Positions 1 to 6,763 of a stretch of 7,249 bases of DNA are shown here, in pieces. The DNA lies in assembly GCA_041627475.1 (NCBI GenBank), contig JBFKQZ010000164.1:1-7249 (forward strand), given 5' to 3'. Position 1 is the stretch's first letter, and the number at the start of each line of letters is the position of its first letter. The notes beneath the pieces are model-generated. The model was not told the origin of the DNA and did not search any database. It saw nothing but the letters and a program-made list of their open reading frames with translations. Both the position numbers and the translations under genes were made by a program. The DNA comes from JBFGFG01 sp041627475 (GTDB lineage Bacteria > Actinomycetota > Nitriliruptoria > Nitriliruptorales > Nitriliruptoraceae).

Positions 1-1181
1 ACCCCGTCGGCTGGGACCGCGCCATCGGCCAGACCCCGGCCGTCGCGACGATGCGTGCCGCCGTCCGTGACGCGGCCGTGCCACACGCCTGGCTCCTCGT
101 CGGCGAACCCGGTATCGGCCAGGACGCGCTGGTCACTGCGCTCACCGCGGCGCTGGAGTGCGAGCGGCTCGGTCCGGGCGGCGACGAGGGTTGCGGCGAG
201 TGCTCGATCTGCCAGCGCGTCGGGCGCGGCACGTGGTCGGCCGCGGTGACCTTCGAGCCCGAGGGCAGCAACCACCTCGTCGGGGCCGTGCGTGACCAGT
301 GGCTGCCGGCGGCCACGCGCACCGGGCTCGAGGGAACGCGGCGCGTGCTGCGGATCGCCGCTGCCGATCGGATGAACGAGCAGGCCCAGAACGCCTTCCT
401 CAAGGTGCTGGAGGAGCCGCCGGAGGCTGTCATCTGGGTCCTCGAGGTCGTCGACGACTCGCAGCTGCTCGACACGATCGAGTCCCGGGTGCGGCGGGTC
501 GACCTCGCGCCGTGGCGCCCCGACGACCTCGTCGCCTGGGCGGTCGGGGAGCACGACGTCGACCTGACCGCGGACGAGGCGGCGGCACTGGCACGGGTGG
601 CGACGGGCTCGCCGCGACGGCTCCGGGACCTCGGCGGCGAGGCCCGGACCGCGGCACGGTCCGCGAACCTCGACGTGCTGCGGCGGCTGGTCGAGGAGGG
701 CCCGCACGTCGTCGACGAGCTGGCACGTGACGTCCTCGCTGCCGGACGTGCCGCAGAGAAGGAGCACAAGGCCCTGCAGGCCGCCGAGCTCGACGCCCTC
801 CCGGACCGCTACGGCGTCGAACGTGCGGGTGAGCTGCCCAAGGGCGTCGTGACGGCGCTGAAGGACCGCCACAAGCGCGAGCTGCGGTCGATCCGTGACG
901 ACGCGGTGCAGCTCTTCCTCGACGACCTCGGGTCGTGGCTGCGCGACGTCAGCATCCTGGCAGCGCGTGGAGGGGACGACCTCGACGGCGTGGTCAATCG
1001 CGACCGGCCGGACGAGCTCCGCCGCGATGCCGACCGGTTCGACGTGCCCGACCTCCTCGAGGCGATCGGTGCGGTCGAGCGCTGCAGGTTGTCGCTGGAG
1101 CGGAACGGGAACGCCGAGCTCCAGGTCACTCGTCTGCTCCTCTCGCTCGCCGGCCCCGCCTGGGAGGCCTCGCGCGCCTGA
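1..1181 (+). CDS. holB: DNA polymerase III subunit delta' (5' end outside the window)
   Basis: Clamp-loader subunit that, with DnaX and HolA, loads the beta sliding clamp in the cytoplasm. The reading frame is open from base 3 to the left edge, and the residues before the first internal ATG (base 51) read VGWDRAIGQTPAVAT, the usual N-terminal box of DnaX/HolB proteins. The true start is therefore just outside the window and ATG 51 is not the start. Visible features are a degenerate Walker A, GEPGIGQD (bases 102-125), with Gln for the usual Lys; four zinc-ribbon cysteines (codons at 159, 192, 201, 210); NAFLKVLEEPP (about 390-422); and SRV at 483-491 where the family usually has SRC, with the arginine kept. 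A long helical C-terminal part follows, as in actinobacterial delta'. Delta' commonly lacks ATPase activity, so the weak P-loop is expected. The 3' end overlaps the convergent hydrolase gene by 56 bp. Identification is confident; only the exact start is unknown. Confidence 0.93.
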   Translation, partial: PVGWDRAIGQTPAVATMRAAVRDAAVPHAWLLVGEPGIGQDALVTALTAALECERLGPGGDEGCGECSICQRVGRGTWSAAVTFEPEGSNHLVGAVRDQWLPAATRTGLEGTRRVLRIAAADRMNEQAQNAFLKVLEEPPEAVIWVLEVVDDSQLLDTIESRVRRVDLAPWRPDDLVAWAVGEHDVDLTADEAAALARVATGSPRRLRDLGGEARTAARSANLDVLRRLVEEGPHVVDELARDVLAAGRAAEKEHKALQAAELDALPDRYGVERAGELPKGVVTALKDRHKRELRSIRDDAVQLFLDDLGSWLRDVSILAARGGDDLDGVVNRDRPDELRRDADRFDVPDLLEAIGAVERCRLSLERNGNAELQVTRLLLSLAGPAWEASRA

Positions 1182-2580
1182 GGGTGCCCGCGGTGCGGGT
1201 CACCGGGCCGCGGCCAACTGCGACGAGGGAGACGTTGGTGAGACTGGCGGTGCCCGGGCGGAGGTAGTCGAGGTGGCCACGGACTCGCGGTGCCGCGATC
1301 CCGCCGGGCGGCGGTGCCGTCGGGAGGCGCAGGGCGCCGAACTCGGGGTCCGTCGGGTCGGGGCCGTGGGCGACGAGCGGGTCGGCCAGCGGGCCTGTGG
1401 TCGGGCGCCACCGCTGCGGCAGCGCGACCAGGGCTTCGTCGAGATCCGCGACGAGCGCGATCGGGTCGCCGGCGGCTCGGGCGGCCCAGACCCGCTGGGC
1501 GCCGGCGAGATCGTCACGACCGCCGACACCGACACCAGGCGCCCCCAGCAGGACGAGGTCGTCCACCGGGTGCTCGTCGCTCGCCCGGGCAGCTGCGAGC
1601 GCGCCGTAGGAGTGGCCGACGAGGGTGGTCCGGGGAGCGCCCGGCAGGTCCGCGAGGAATGCAGCGGTCGCCGCGCCGGCCGTCCGCGCGGGGACCGGGT
1701 CGACGGCGCGGCCGAGGTCCGCGGGCGCCGCGTACAGGTCCAGGACGGTCGCCACCTGGGCCCCGGCCGGGGCGAGTCGGCTCGCCAGGTCGTGCAGGGC
1801 GACGGTGTCCGCCAGTGACGCGTCAGCTGCGTGCAGCCCGGTCGACGTCCCCGGCAGCAGGACGATCAGGTGTGTGGCCGCGCCGGGGTCGCCCAGCGCG
1901 ACCCGGATCGTCGGCTCGTCGCCATCGGTGAACGACCACACGGTCAGGTCCGGGTGGGCGAGCAGCCCTCGTGCACCGGCCACGGCGGCTGCCCGTCGTG
2001 CAGCCGTCTCCGCCGGCGTGACGTGGAGGTCGGTGAGCGGCGACAGTCGGTCGACGACCGCACGGTCGAACCACGCGGCCAGACCGCCGGGCGTCGGCGG
2101 GTCGCCGTGCTGGTGGTGCGGTGGTGCGGTCGCTGCCCGCGCCCAGCGACGCACGCGCTCGCGGTGGAGCGGGTCGCGCCAGGTGCGGGGGAGCTGCGGG
2201 ATCCGAGCGGCGCTGGCGAGGTCGTCGTCCGACCACCGCGTGAGGAGGTCCCGCCGCGGCCCTGCGTCGATGGGCCACCCGCCCTGCGAGGTCACGTCGG
2301 GCCCGAGGGCGAGCAGGGCGGTGAGCAGGGTGGGCGTGTCCGCGTCGCGCAGTGCCGCCGCGACCCTGGCGAGCCACGCGTCGAGTCGGACGAGGCGGCG
2401 GGCGAGTGCACGCACCGCGGCCGCGTCGGGGGCGAGGTCCACGTCGGTGGTCACGGCGCGGCTGCGGTACCGCTCGTTGCTGCGTTCGAGGGACGCCGCA
2501 ACGTGCTCGAGCGCGAAGGCCTGCCCCGGACCCTGCGCCGCGACGCGAGCCAGCTCATCGGGGTCGGCCCCGATCCTCAC
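1126..2580 (-). CDS. alpha/beta hydrolase, DUF1023 family, with helical N-terminal region
   Basis: A 484-residue protein when started at GTG 2580, which overlaps the stop of the upstream small gene as GTGA, a sign of translational coupling. Residues 1 to about 100 are mostly helical and begin RIGADPDELARVAAQ, like the helical N-terminal parts of ESX-associated proteins. The hydrolase core starts near 225. It carries a strand and turn ATHLIVLLPGT (235-245), the nucleophile elbow GHSYG (322-326, Ser324 codon at 1609-1611) and VLLGAPGVGVG (343-353). It then has GDPIAL with a candidate catalytic Asp372, the family signature PTDPEFGALRLPT (409-421), and GHLDYL with candidate His436 shortly before SLTNVSLVAVGRG. 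These match Pfam DUF1023 (PF06259), whose substrates are mostly unknown; an esterase, lipase or amidase role is inferred only from the triad. No signal peptide is seen. The arginine-rich tail (about 462-484) lies opposite the end of holB. The frame is open upstream to 3024, but that part duplicates the small gene's coding region in another phase. Confidence 0.82.
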   Translation of the reverse strand: MRIGADPDELARVAAQGPGQAFALEHVAASLERSNERYRSRAVTTDVDLAPDAAAVRALARRLVRLDAWLARVAAALRDADTPTLLTALLALGPDVTSQGGWPIDAGPRRDLLTRWSDDDLASAARIPQLPRTWRDPLHRERVRRWARAATAPPHHQHGDPPTPGGLAAWFDRAVVDRLSPLTDLHVTPAETAARRAAAVAGARGLLAHPDLTVWSFTDGDEPTIRVALGDPGAATHLIVLLPGTSTGLHAADASLADTVALHDLASRLAPAGAQVATVLDLYAAPADLGRAVDPVPARTAGAATAAFLADLPGAPRTTLVGHSYGALAAARASDEHPVDDLVLLGAPGVGVGGRDDLAGAQRVWAARAAGDPIALVADLDEALVALPQRWRPTTGPLADPLVAHGPDPTDPEFGALRLPTAPPPGGIAAPRVRGHLDYLRPGTASLTNVSLVAVGRGPVTRTAGTLRRARPPRRGRRARGADE

Positions 2581-2849
2581 CAGCGCCAGGGGTGCTCGAC
2601 GTCGAGCGTCGCGAGCCGGGCCGTCAGGGCCGCGTCGAGCGCCCGGCCGGCTGCCAGCAGGTCCGCCGTGTCCTCGTCGAAGCGGGTGCGGTGGGGGCCC
2701 GACCAGGAGGTGAGTCCCTGCTGGGCGCGGGTGCGCTCGTGGAGCACCTCCCGCAGCCGCTGCCGGGCCAGGAGGACCGCCTGCCGGAGCTCGGTCGCGG
2801 CGGCGCTCGTGCCGGGCCGGGGTGGTGGGGGGATGGGCGCGCTGCGCAC
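2577..2849 (-). CDS. small WXG100-like helical protein
   Basis: A 90-residue protein started at GTG 2849. The frame stays open to ATG 2966, but third-position G/C is clearly lower in 2850-2966 than after 2849, and neither start has a good ribosome site, so 2849 is preferred on codon use. After a proline-rich start (residues 5-12) there is one long predicted helix (about 15-45), the turn TSWSGPHRTRF (47-57) with WSG at 49-51, and a second helix (about 58-83). Length and helix-WXG-helix plan fit the WXG100/ESAT-6 type, but the similarity is structural in kind and not a sequence match I can prove. Its stop overlaps the GTG of the DUF1023 gene, so the two are probably made together and may bind each other. 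It could instead be an unrelated small helical partner of the hydrolase. Confidence 0.65.
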   Translation of the reverse strand: MRSAPIPPPPRPGTSAAATELRQAVLLARQRLREVLHERTRAQQGLTSWSGPHRTRFDEDTADLLAAGRALDAALTARLATLDVEHPWRW

Positions 2850-2880
2850 GAATGGTCCGATTCGGGTGGGTTCTCGGGAT

Positions 2881-2900
2881 ATCGGCCCCGTTGTGCCGAT
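2881..2900. repeat. perfect 6-bp inverted repeat, possible operator
   Basis: ATCGGC (2881-2886) and GCCGAT (2895-2900) are perfect inverted arms around 8 bases, in the divergent intergenic region about 30 bp upstream of the likely GTG start of the small gene. The dyad could be an operator or a weak hairpin in the minus-strand leader. Six-base arms can arise by chance, so this is a weak candidate. Confidence 0.25.
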
Positions 2901-2949
2901 GCGCGTCGCAACGCAGGGCTCCTGTGGAGATGGCGCTGTGGAAGGGGGG

Positions 2950-2977
2950 TTGACACACCGAGCCATTTCTATAGGTT
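2950..2977 (+). promoter_or_regulatory. candidate sigma70-type promoter for the kinase operon
   Basis: A perfect -35 TTGACA (2950-2955) is followed after 16 bp by TAGGTT (2972-2977), which keeps the TAnnnT pattern common for actinobacterial -10 boxes. It lies in the only AT-rich island of the window and points toward the sensor kinase gene, giving a predicted transcript start near 2984 and a leader of roughly 90-100 bases. An alternative -10, TATAGG (2970-2975), would leave only 14 bp of spacing. Confidence 0.45.
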
Positions 2978-2982
2978 TCTAT
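2966..2982. repeat. direct heptamer repeat, candidate regulator site
   Basis: TTTCTAT occurs at 2966-2972 and again at 2976-2982, exactly 10 bp apart, so both copies face the same side of the helix. The pair overlaps the proposed -10 box and sits between divergent units. The low GC and spacing suggest an operator, but part of the pattern may just be promoter sequence. Confidence 0.35.
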
Positions 2983-3083
2983 GAATCTTTGTAGGAGTGT
3001 GGTGGCGACCGGCGCCGCACGCACGCCGACGACGTGGTGCTCGTGGTCCCAGCGGTCCGAGCCCGTCAGGGATGGACCGACCG

Positions 3084-4886
3084 ATGCACGCGCTGCTCAT
3101 CGCAGCGGCCTCCGACGCGCGCTCCCAGCCGCGTTGGGCCGTGGCCACCGCCCGGGGGATCGAGCGTGGCATCGCCGTCACGAAGCTCCTCGGCGGGCTG
3201 GCCGGTTCGCTCGTCCTCTTGCTCGGTGCCGCGCCGTACACGGCGGCTCCCCAGACGAGCCGGGCCGTCGCGCTCGGGCTGTTCGCGACGTTGGTCGCCT
3301 CCGCTGTGTGGACCCTCGCGTCACTGCGACGCCGGCCCGGCCCGCCCCGCCACGTGGCGGTCCAGGTGGCCGTCGAGCTCGTGGTCGTGGTGCTGCTCGG
3401 GGTGGCGCACGCCAGCCACGACCACGCCAACGTCGTGCTGGTCCTCGGCCTGCTGCCCGTCGCCGCCGCACTGCGGTTCGGGCCGGCGGGCACCGTCGCC
3501 GTCACGGGCCTCCTCGTCGTCGAGCTCCCCCTCCGCGCGTGGTTGCTCGAGCGGGCCGGTGCGCCGGTCGCCGTCGGCGCCCTGGCCGTCGACCTCGTCC
3601 CCGTGCTCCTGCTCGGGACGCTGGCCGCGACGCTGAGCTGGGCCGGTCACCGCGAGGCGGACCGCGCGACCGAGGAGGCAGCGTCGGCCGAGCGCCGCGC
3701 CGCCGAGGGGGACGCCCTGCACCGCATCGCCCTGCGGGGCATCGACGGGGTCGACCGCGACCTCCACGACCTCGGCCACGAGGTGGCACGGCAGGTCGGT
3801 CTGGATCACCTCGCGCTCCTGCGCATCGTCGACGGCGCGCCGTACGTGCTCTCGAACCTCGGCTTCTCGCGCCACGTCATCGACGACGAGGTCACGATCG
3901 ACCCGGGTGGGCCGCTCGAGACAGCGCTGCGCCTCGGTCGCCCGTCCCTGCAGCGCGACGACGAGCTGGTCGGCGTCGACACCGGCGTCGACGGGGCTCG
4001 TGCCGAGCTCGCCGTCCCGGTCGTCCGCGACGGCAGGACCGTCGGTGCGCTGGTCGCCGCCTCCAGGGAGCGGAACCGCTTCGACACCGGCACCGTCGAC
4101 CTGCTCACCCGCGTCGCCGGGCAGCTGGGCCTGCTGTACGCCGCCCTCGACCTCGTGCTCGAGCGCAAGCGCGCGGCAGCGAACTACCGCGCGCTGGACC
4201 GGGCTCGTGACGCGGTGCTCGGGCGGGTCTCCGAGCAGGTGGCCGCCCCGCTGGACGTGATCGGCTCGGTGGCCGACCGGCTGCACGGGCACCGCGACCT
4301 CGCCCCGGCCGAGATGGACGAGCTGGTCGGGCTGCTGCTGTCCAACGCCGCCTACCTCGAAGATCTTGCCGGCGACGTCACGACGCTCTACGACGTCCGT
4401 CGGGGCGAGCTGCTGGCCGACTTCAGCGCGGTCGAGATGGCACCACTGCTCGCGGAGGTCGTCGCGTCGACGGGGCATGCCGACCGTGTCTCGTTGGTCG
4501 GTCGGGACGACGTCGTGGTGCACACCGACCCAGCACACCTCGGGGAGATCGTTCGGCATCTGGTCGTCAATGCCATCGAGCACGGTGCTCCGCCCGTGAT
4601 CGTGCGCTGGGGAGCGACGGACGAGCACGTCGTGGTCCGGGTGGTCGACCACGGCACCGGCATCGGGCCGGGCCACCGGGCACGTCTCGCTGAGCCCTTC
4701 GGGGTGGGTGGCGACCGCCGTTCAGGTCGGGGGCTCGGACTCGAGATCGTGCGGGGGCTCGCCGGCGTCCTCAGTGGCACCGTCGACATCGAGGCGGACG
4801 GTTCGGAACCGTGCGCCGTGACCGTCCGGCTCCCAGCTCGGACACGTGAGCTCGTCTCGACGGGCCAGGGAGAGGAGCAGGTATGA
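3084..4886 (+). CDS. membrane sensor kinase paralog lacking the phosphoacceptor His
   Basis: A 600-residue protein when started at ATG 3084, with weak GGA/AGGGA sequences upstream; ATG 3072 is also possible. A GTG at 2997 extends the frame, but that stretch has low third-position G/C and its AGGAG abuts the GTG, so it is disfavoured. Order: six predicted membrane helices (about 31-50, 61-80, 92-110, 115-132, 135-156, 162-187), a charged linker, a GAF-like domain (about 220-352) with IDPGGPLETALRLGR, a DHp-like helical pair (about 362-435) and a HATPase_c domain (about 445-595). ATP-binding boxes look intact: N-box Asn496 (HLVVNAIEHG), G1 DHGTGIG (522-528), G2 GRGLGL (548-553). The H-box reads SEQVAAPL (383-390): Glu384 stands where the paralog has His379, and the following E-x-x-T residues are gone. 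It probably cannot be phosphorylated on histidine in the usual way. Its stop overlaps the next kinase as ATGA. A likely role is as regulatory partner of that kinase. Confidence 0.85.
   Translation: MHALLIAAASDARSQPRWAVATARGIERGIAVTKLLGGLAGSLVLLLGAAPYTAAPQTSRAVALGLFATLVASAVWTLASLRRRPGPPRHVAVQVAVELVVVVLLGVAHASHDHANVVLVLGLLPVAAALRFGPAGTVAVTGLLVVELPLRAWLLERAGAPVAVGALAVDLVPVLLLGTLAATLSWAGHREADRATEEAASAERRAAEGDALHRIALRGIDGVDRDLHDLGHEVARQVGLDHLALLRIVDGAPYVLSNLGFSRHVIDDEVTIDPGGPLETALRLGRPSLQRDDELVGVDTGVDGARAELAVPVVRDGRTVGALVAASRERNRFDTGTVDLLTRVAGQLGLLYAALDLVLERKRAAANYRALDRARDAVLGRVSEQVAAPLDVIGSVADRLHGHRDLAPAEMDELVGLLLSNAAYLEDLAGDVTTLYDVRRGELLADFSAVEMAPLLAEVVASTGHADRVSLVGRDDVVVHTDPAHLGEIVRHLVVNAIEHGAPPVIVRWGATDEHVVVRVVDHGTGIGPGHRARLAEPFGVGGDRRSGRGLGLEIVRGLAGVLSGTVDIEADGSEPCAVTVRLPARTRELVSTGQGEEQV
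4867..4877 (+). promoter_or_regulatory. strong ribosome binding site for the second kinase
   Basis: The purine-rich AGGGAGAGGAG ends 5 bases before ATG 4883 and lies inside the 3' end of the preceding kinase gene. It fixes the start of the second kinase and, with the ATGA overlap, points to coupled translation. Confidence 0.75.
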
Positions 4887-6754
4887 GTGCAGCCACCACC
4901 GACGCCCCGCCGCTGTCGCGGACTGCGCGGCGCCGCGTCGAGGAGCGCATCCTCTCCTGGGTCCGTGTCGTGGTCGGCGCGGCGGGCACGGTGCTCATCG
5001 CCCTCTGGCCGGTGCCCGAGGTGTGGCCGGAAGCGGGGCGGAGCCTCGCCTACGGCGCTGAGGCCGCCATCGTCCTGGTCGGGTGCATTGGTCTCGCCGG
5101 GACCCGCAAGGGTGTCGAGGCGGGACGCCTCGCGCGTCTGCAGCTCTTCACGATGATCGGCGACGTGCTCACCCTGTCGCTGCTTGCCCTGCTCTACGGC
5201 GGGGCGGTGCTCAGCCCGGCGATCGTGCTCCTGCTCGCGCTCCCGGTGATCGGAGCGTTGAAGTACGGGCCGCGAGGGGCGGTGCTGATCGGCGCCATCG
5301 TCGCGCTCGAGGCGCCACTGCGCTACGCCATCGTCCGCAGCGCCGACCGGACCCTGACTGCGACGGAGCTGTTCACGCTCACGCCCGGTGTCCTCGTGAT
5401 CACGACGATCGCCGCGGCGCTCGCGTGGGCGTCGCAGTACGAGCGTCGCCGTGCGGCTGCGGCGTTCGCGACGTCCGACAGACAACGTCGCGAGGCGGAG
5501 GTCCTCCAGCGTCTGGCGGCCGACGCGCTCGTCGCCGTCGGTGACGGCATGCGTGACCTCGCGACCGACATGGCCAGCGAGCTCGACCTCCCCCTGCTGG
5601 TCGTGCTGCGTCGTACGGGCGACGGCATCGCCGTGCTCTCGGCCACCGACCTCCCGGTCGACACCGAGGTCGTCGGCGTGCCGGTCGACCCGGGTGGTCC
5701 ACTGGAGACGGCCCTGCGCACCGGTCGCACCGTCGTCCGCCGCCGCGACCTCGAGAACGTCACCACGGGCCTGCCGGCAGCAGAGGCCGAGGTCGTGATC
5801 CCCGTCACCGACGACGGTGAGGTCGTCGGCGCGCTCATCTGCGAGAGCGAGGACCCACAGGACTTCCCACGCGAGGTCGTCGGGATGCTCGAGCGGATCA
5901 GCGTGCAGGTGTCGCTGCTGTTCCGTGCCCTGCAGCAGATGGAGGCCAAGGAGCAGCTCGCCGAGCACTACCGCGAGCTCGACCGGGACCGGGAGGCGAT
6001 CCTGTCGATCGCGTCCCACGAGCTGCGCACGCCGCTGACGTCCATCGTCGGCTTCTCCGAACTGCTCACCCGGTCCGACGTCGAGATCGACCCGGACCAC
6101 CGTGCGCAGTACGCCGGGTCGATCAACCGCAACGCACAGCGGCTCATCGCGTGGCTCGAGGACCTGCAGCTGATGCAGGAGGTCCACCGCGGTGACGTCA
6201 GCTCGCAGATCGAGGCGACGTGCCTTGGCCGACGCGTCACGGCGCTGGCCGAGGCCGAGGGTTGGGGGGCGTCGGTCCAGCTGGTCGGGCCCGACGGGGT
6301 CGAGGCACTGGTCGACGGTGAGCAGTTCGACGAGATCATCCGCAAGCTGGTCGACAATGCGCGGACCCACGGCGAGGGTCCGGTGCTCGTGCGTTGGGCA
6401 CTCGCCGGCAGCGGCGTGCCCGTCGTGCGGGTGGAGGACCACGGGCCGGGGATCCCACCCGAGCGCGAGGAGGAGCTGCTGCGGCCCTTCTCGCAGGGCA
6501 TCGACGTCATGGCCCACTCGCGCGGTGGTGGGCTCGGCCTCGCCATCGCGTCGGGGCTCGCTGGCGTCAATGGCGGCTCGCTCAGCATCGACCGGTCCAT
6601 GCCCGGCGTGTTCTCGATGGTGGTCACGCTCATGCTGCCGACCGCCGTCGAGGAGCGTTCCGGTGCGGTCGACGACCGGGTGGATTCGCCCGTGCATCCG
6701 GCTGGCTACCCTTCCCGGCCGGCCGATGACCTGTTGGTGCGCCACGGGTCGTGA
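4883..6754 (+). CDS. membrane-bound GAF-domain sensor histidine kinase
   Basis: A 623-residue protein that senses an unknown signal at the membrane and should autophosphorylate and pass phosphate to a response regulator. Six membrane helices are predicted (about 26-44, 56-73, 87-106, 109-128, 131-151, 164-183), then a coiled linker (185-215), a GAF-like domain (about 215-352) with VDPGGPLETALRTGR, a HisKA domain with H-box SHELRTPL (phosphoacceptor His379, codon 6017-6019), and HATPase_c with N-box KLVDNARTHG (Asn492), G1 EDHGPGIP (Asp519) and G2 GGGLGL (548-553). The last 20 or so residues are a polar tail beyond the catalytic domain. It is a co-linear paralog of the upstream kinase and overlaps it by ATGA, so the pair arose by duplication and is likely co-expressed. 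No response regulator follows; the next gene is a tRNA. The kinase function is confident, the signal and partner unknown. Confidence 0.92.
   Translation: MSAATTDAPPLSRTARRRVEERILSWVRVVVGAAGTVLIALWPVPEVWPEAGRSLAYGAEAAIVLVGCIGLAGTRKGVEAGRLARLQLFTMIGDVLTLSLLALLYGGAVLSPAIVLLLALPVIGALKYGPRGAVLIGAIVALEAPLRYAIVRSADRTLTATELFTLTPGVLVITTIAAALAWASQYERRRAAAAFATSDRQRREAEVLQRLAADALVAVGDGMRDLATDMASELDLPLLVVLRRTGDGIAVLSATDLPVDTEVVGVPVDPGGPLETALRTGRTVVRRRDLENVTTGLPAAEAEVVIPVTDDGEVVGALICESEDPQDFPREVVGMLERISVQVSLLFRALQQMEAKEQLAEHYRELDRDREAILSIASHELRTPLTSIVGFSELLTRSDVEIDPDHRAQYAGSINRNAQRLIAWLEDLQLMQEVHRGDVSSQIEATCLGRRVTALAEAEGWGASVQLVGPDGVEALVDGEQFDEIIRKLVDNARTHGEGPVLVRWALAGSGVPVVRVEDHGPGIPPEREEELLRPFSQGIDVMAHSRGGGLGLAIASGLAGVNGGSLSIDRSMPGVFSMVVTLMLPTAVEERSGAVDDRVDSPVHPAGYPSRPADDLLVRHGS
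6684..6712 (+). promoter_or_regulatory. candidate tRNA promoter inside the kinase 3' end
   Basis: TACCCT (6707-6712) fits the TAnnnT -10 pattern often seen ahead of actinobacterial stable RNA genes, and would start a transcript about 45 bases before the mature tRNA. The -35 region 17 bp upstream (ATTCGC, 6684-6689) is a poor match, so only the -10 is suggestive. Confidence 0.3.
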
Positions 6755-6763
6755 GGGCCGCTC

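Noticed and set aside
1181..1230. Possible terminator hairpin in the GC-rich stretch after the holB stop
   Set aside because: The stretch has short G/C complementarity but no T-run and lies inside the hydrolase coding region; such complementarity is common at this GC content.
895..1818. 307-codon + strand frame spanning the end of holB and the hydrolase
   Set aside because: It crosses two well-supported genes in other phases, has no ribosome site, and its residues are Arg/Gly/Ser-rich without domain features.
2850..2966. Start of the small WXG-like protein at ATG 2966
   Set aside because: Third-position G/C in this stretch is far below the rest of the gene, there is no ribosome site, and the segment would contain the divergent promoter and dyad.
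1625..2994. Several + strand frames antisense to the hydrolase and the small gene (1625-2713, 1831-2994, 2352-2984)
   Set aside because: The minus strand carries the GHSYG hydrolase with family signatures here; the + frames are Arg/Ser/Gly-rich shadows.
2581..3024. N-terminal extension of the hydrolase to an ATG at 3024
   Set aside because: The extension is Pro/Arg/Gly-rich noise and would read the small gene's coding region in a different phase; GTG 2580 overlapping its stop is the better start.
2997..3083. Start of the first kinase at GTG 2997
   Set aside because: The AGGAG directly abuts the GTG, third-position G/C is low, and the encoded residues (WWRPAPHARRRR and following) look non-coding. 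ATG 3084 or 3072 fits better.
3321..4676. 451-codon open frame on the minus strand antisense to the first kinase
   Set aside because: It is a GC-driven shadow of the kinase gene with V/D/G/Q-rich sequence and no recognisable motif; it also overlaps the other antisense frame.
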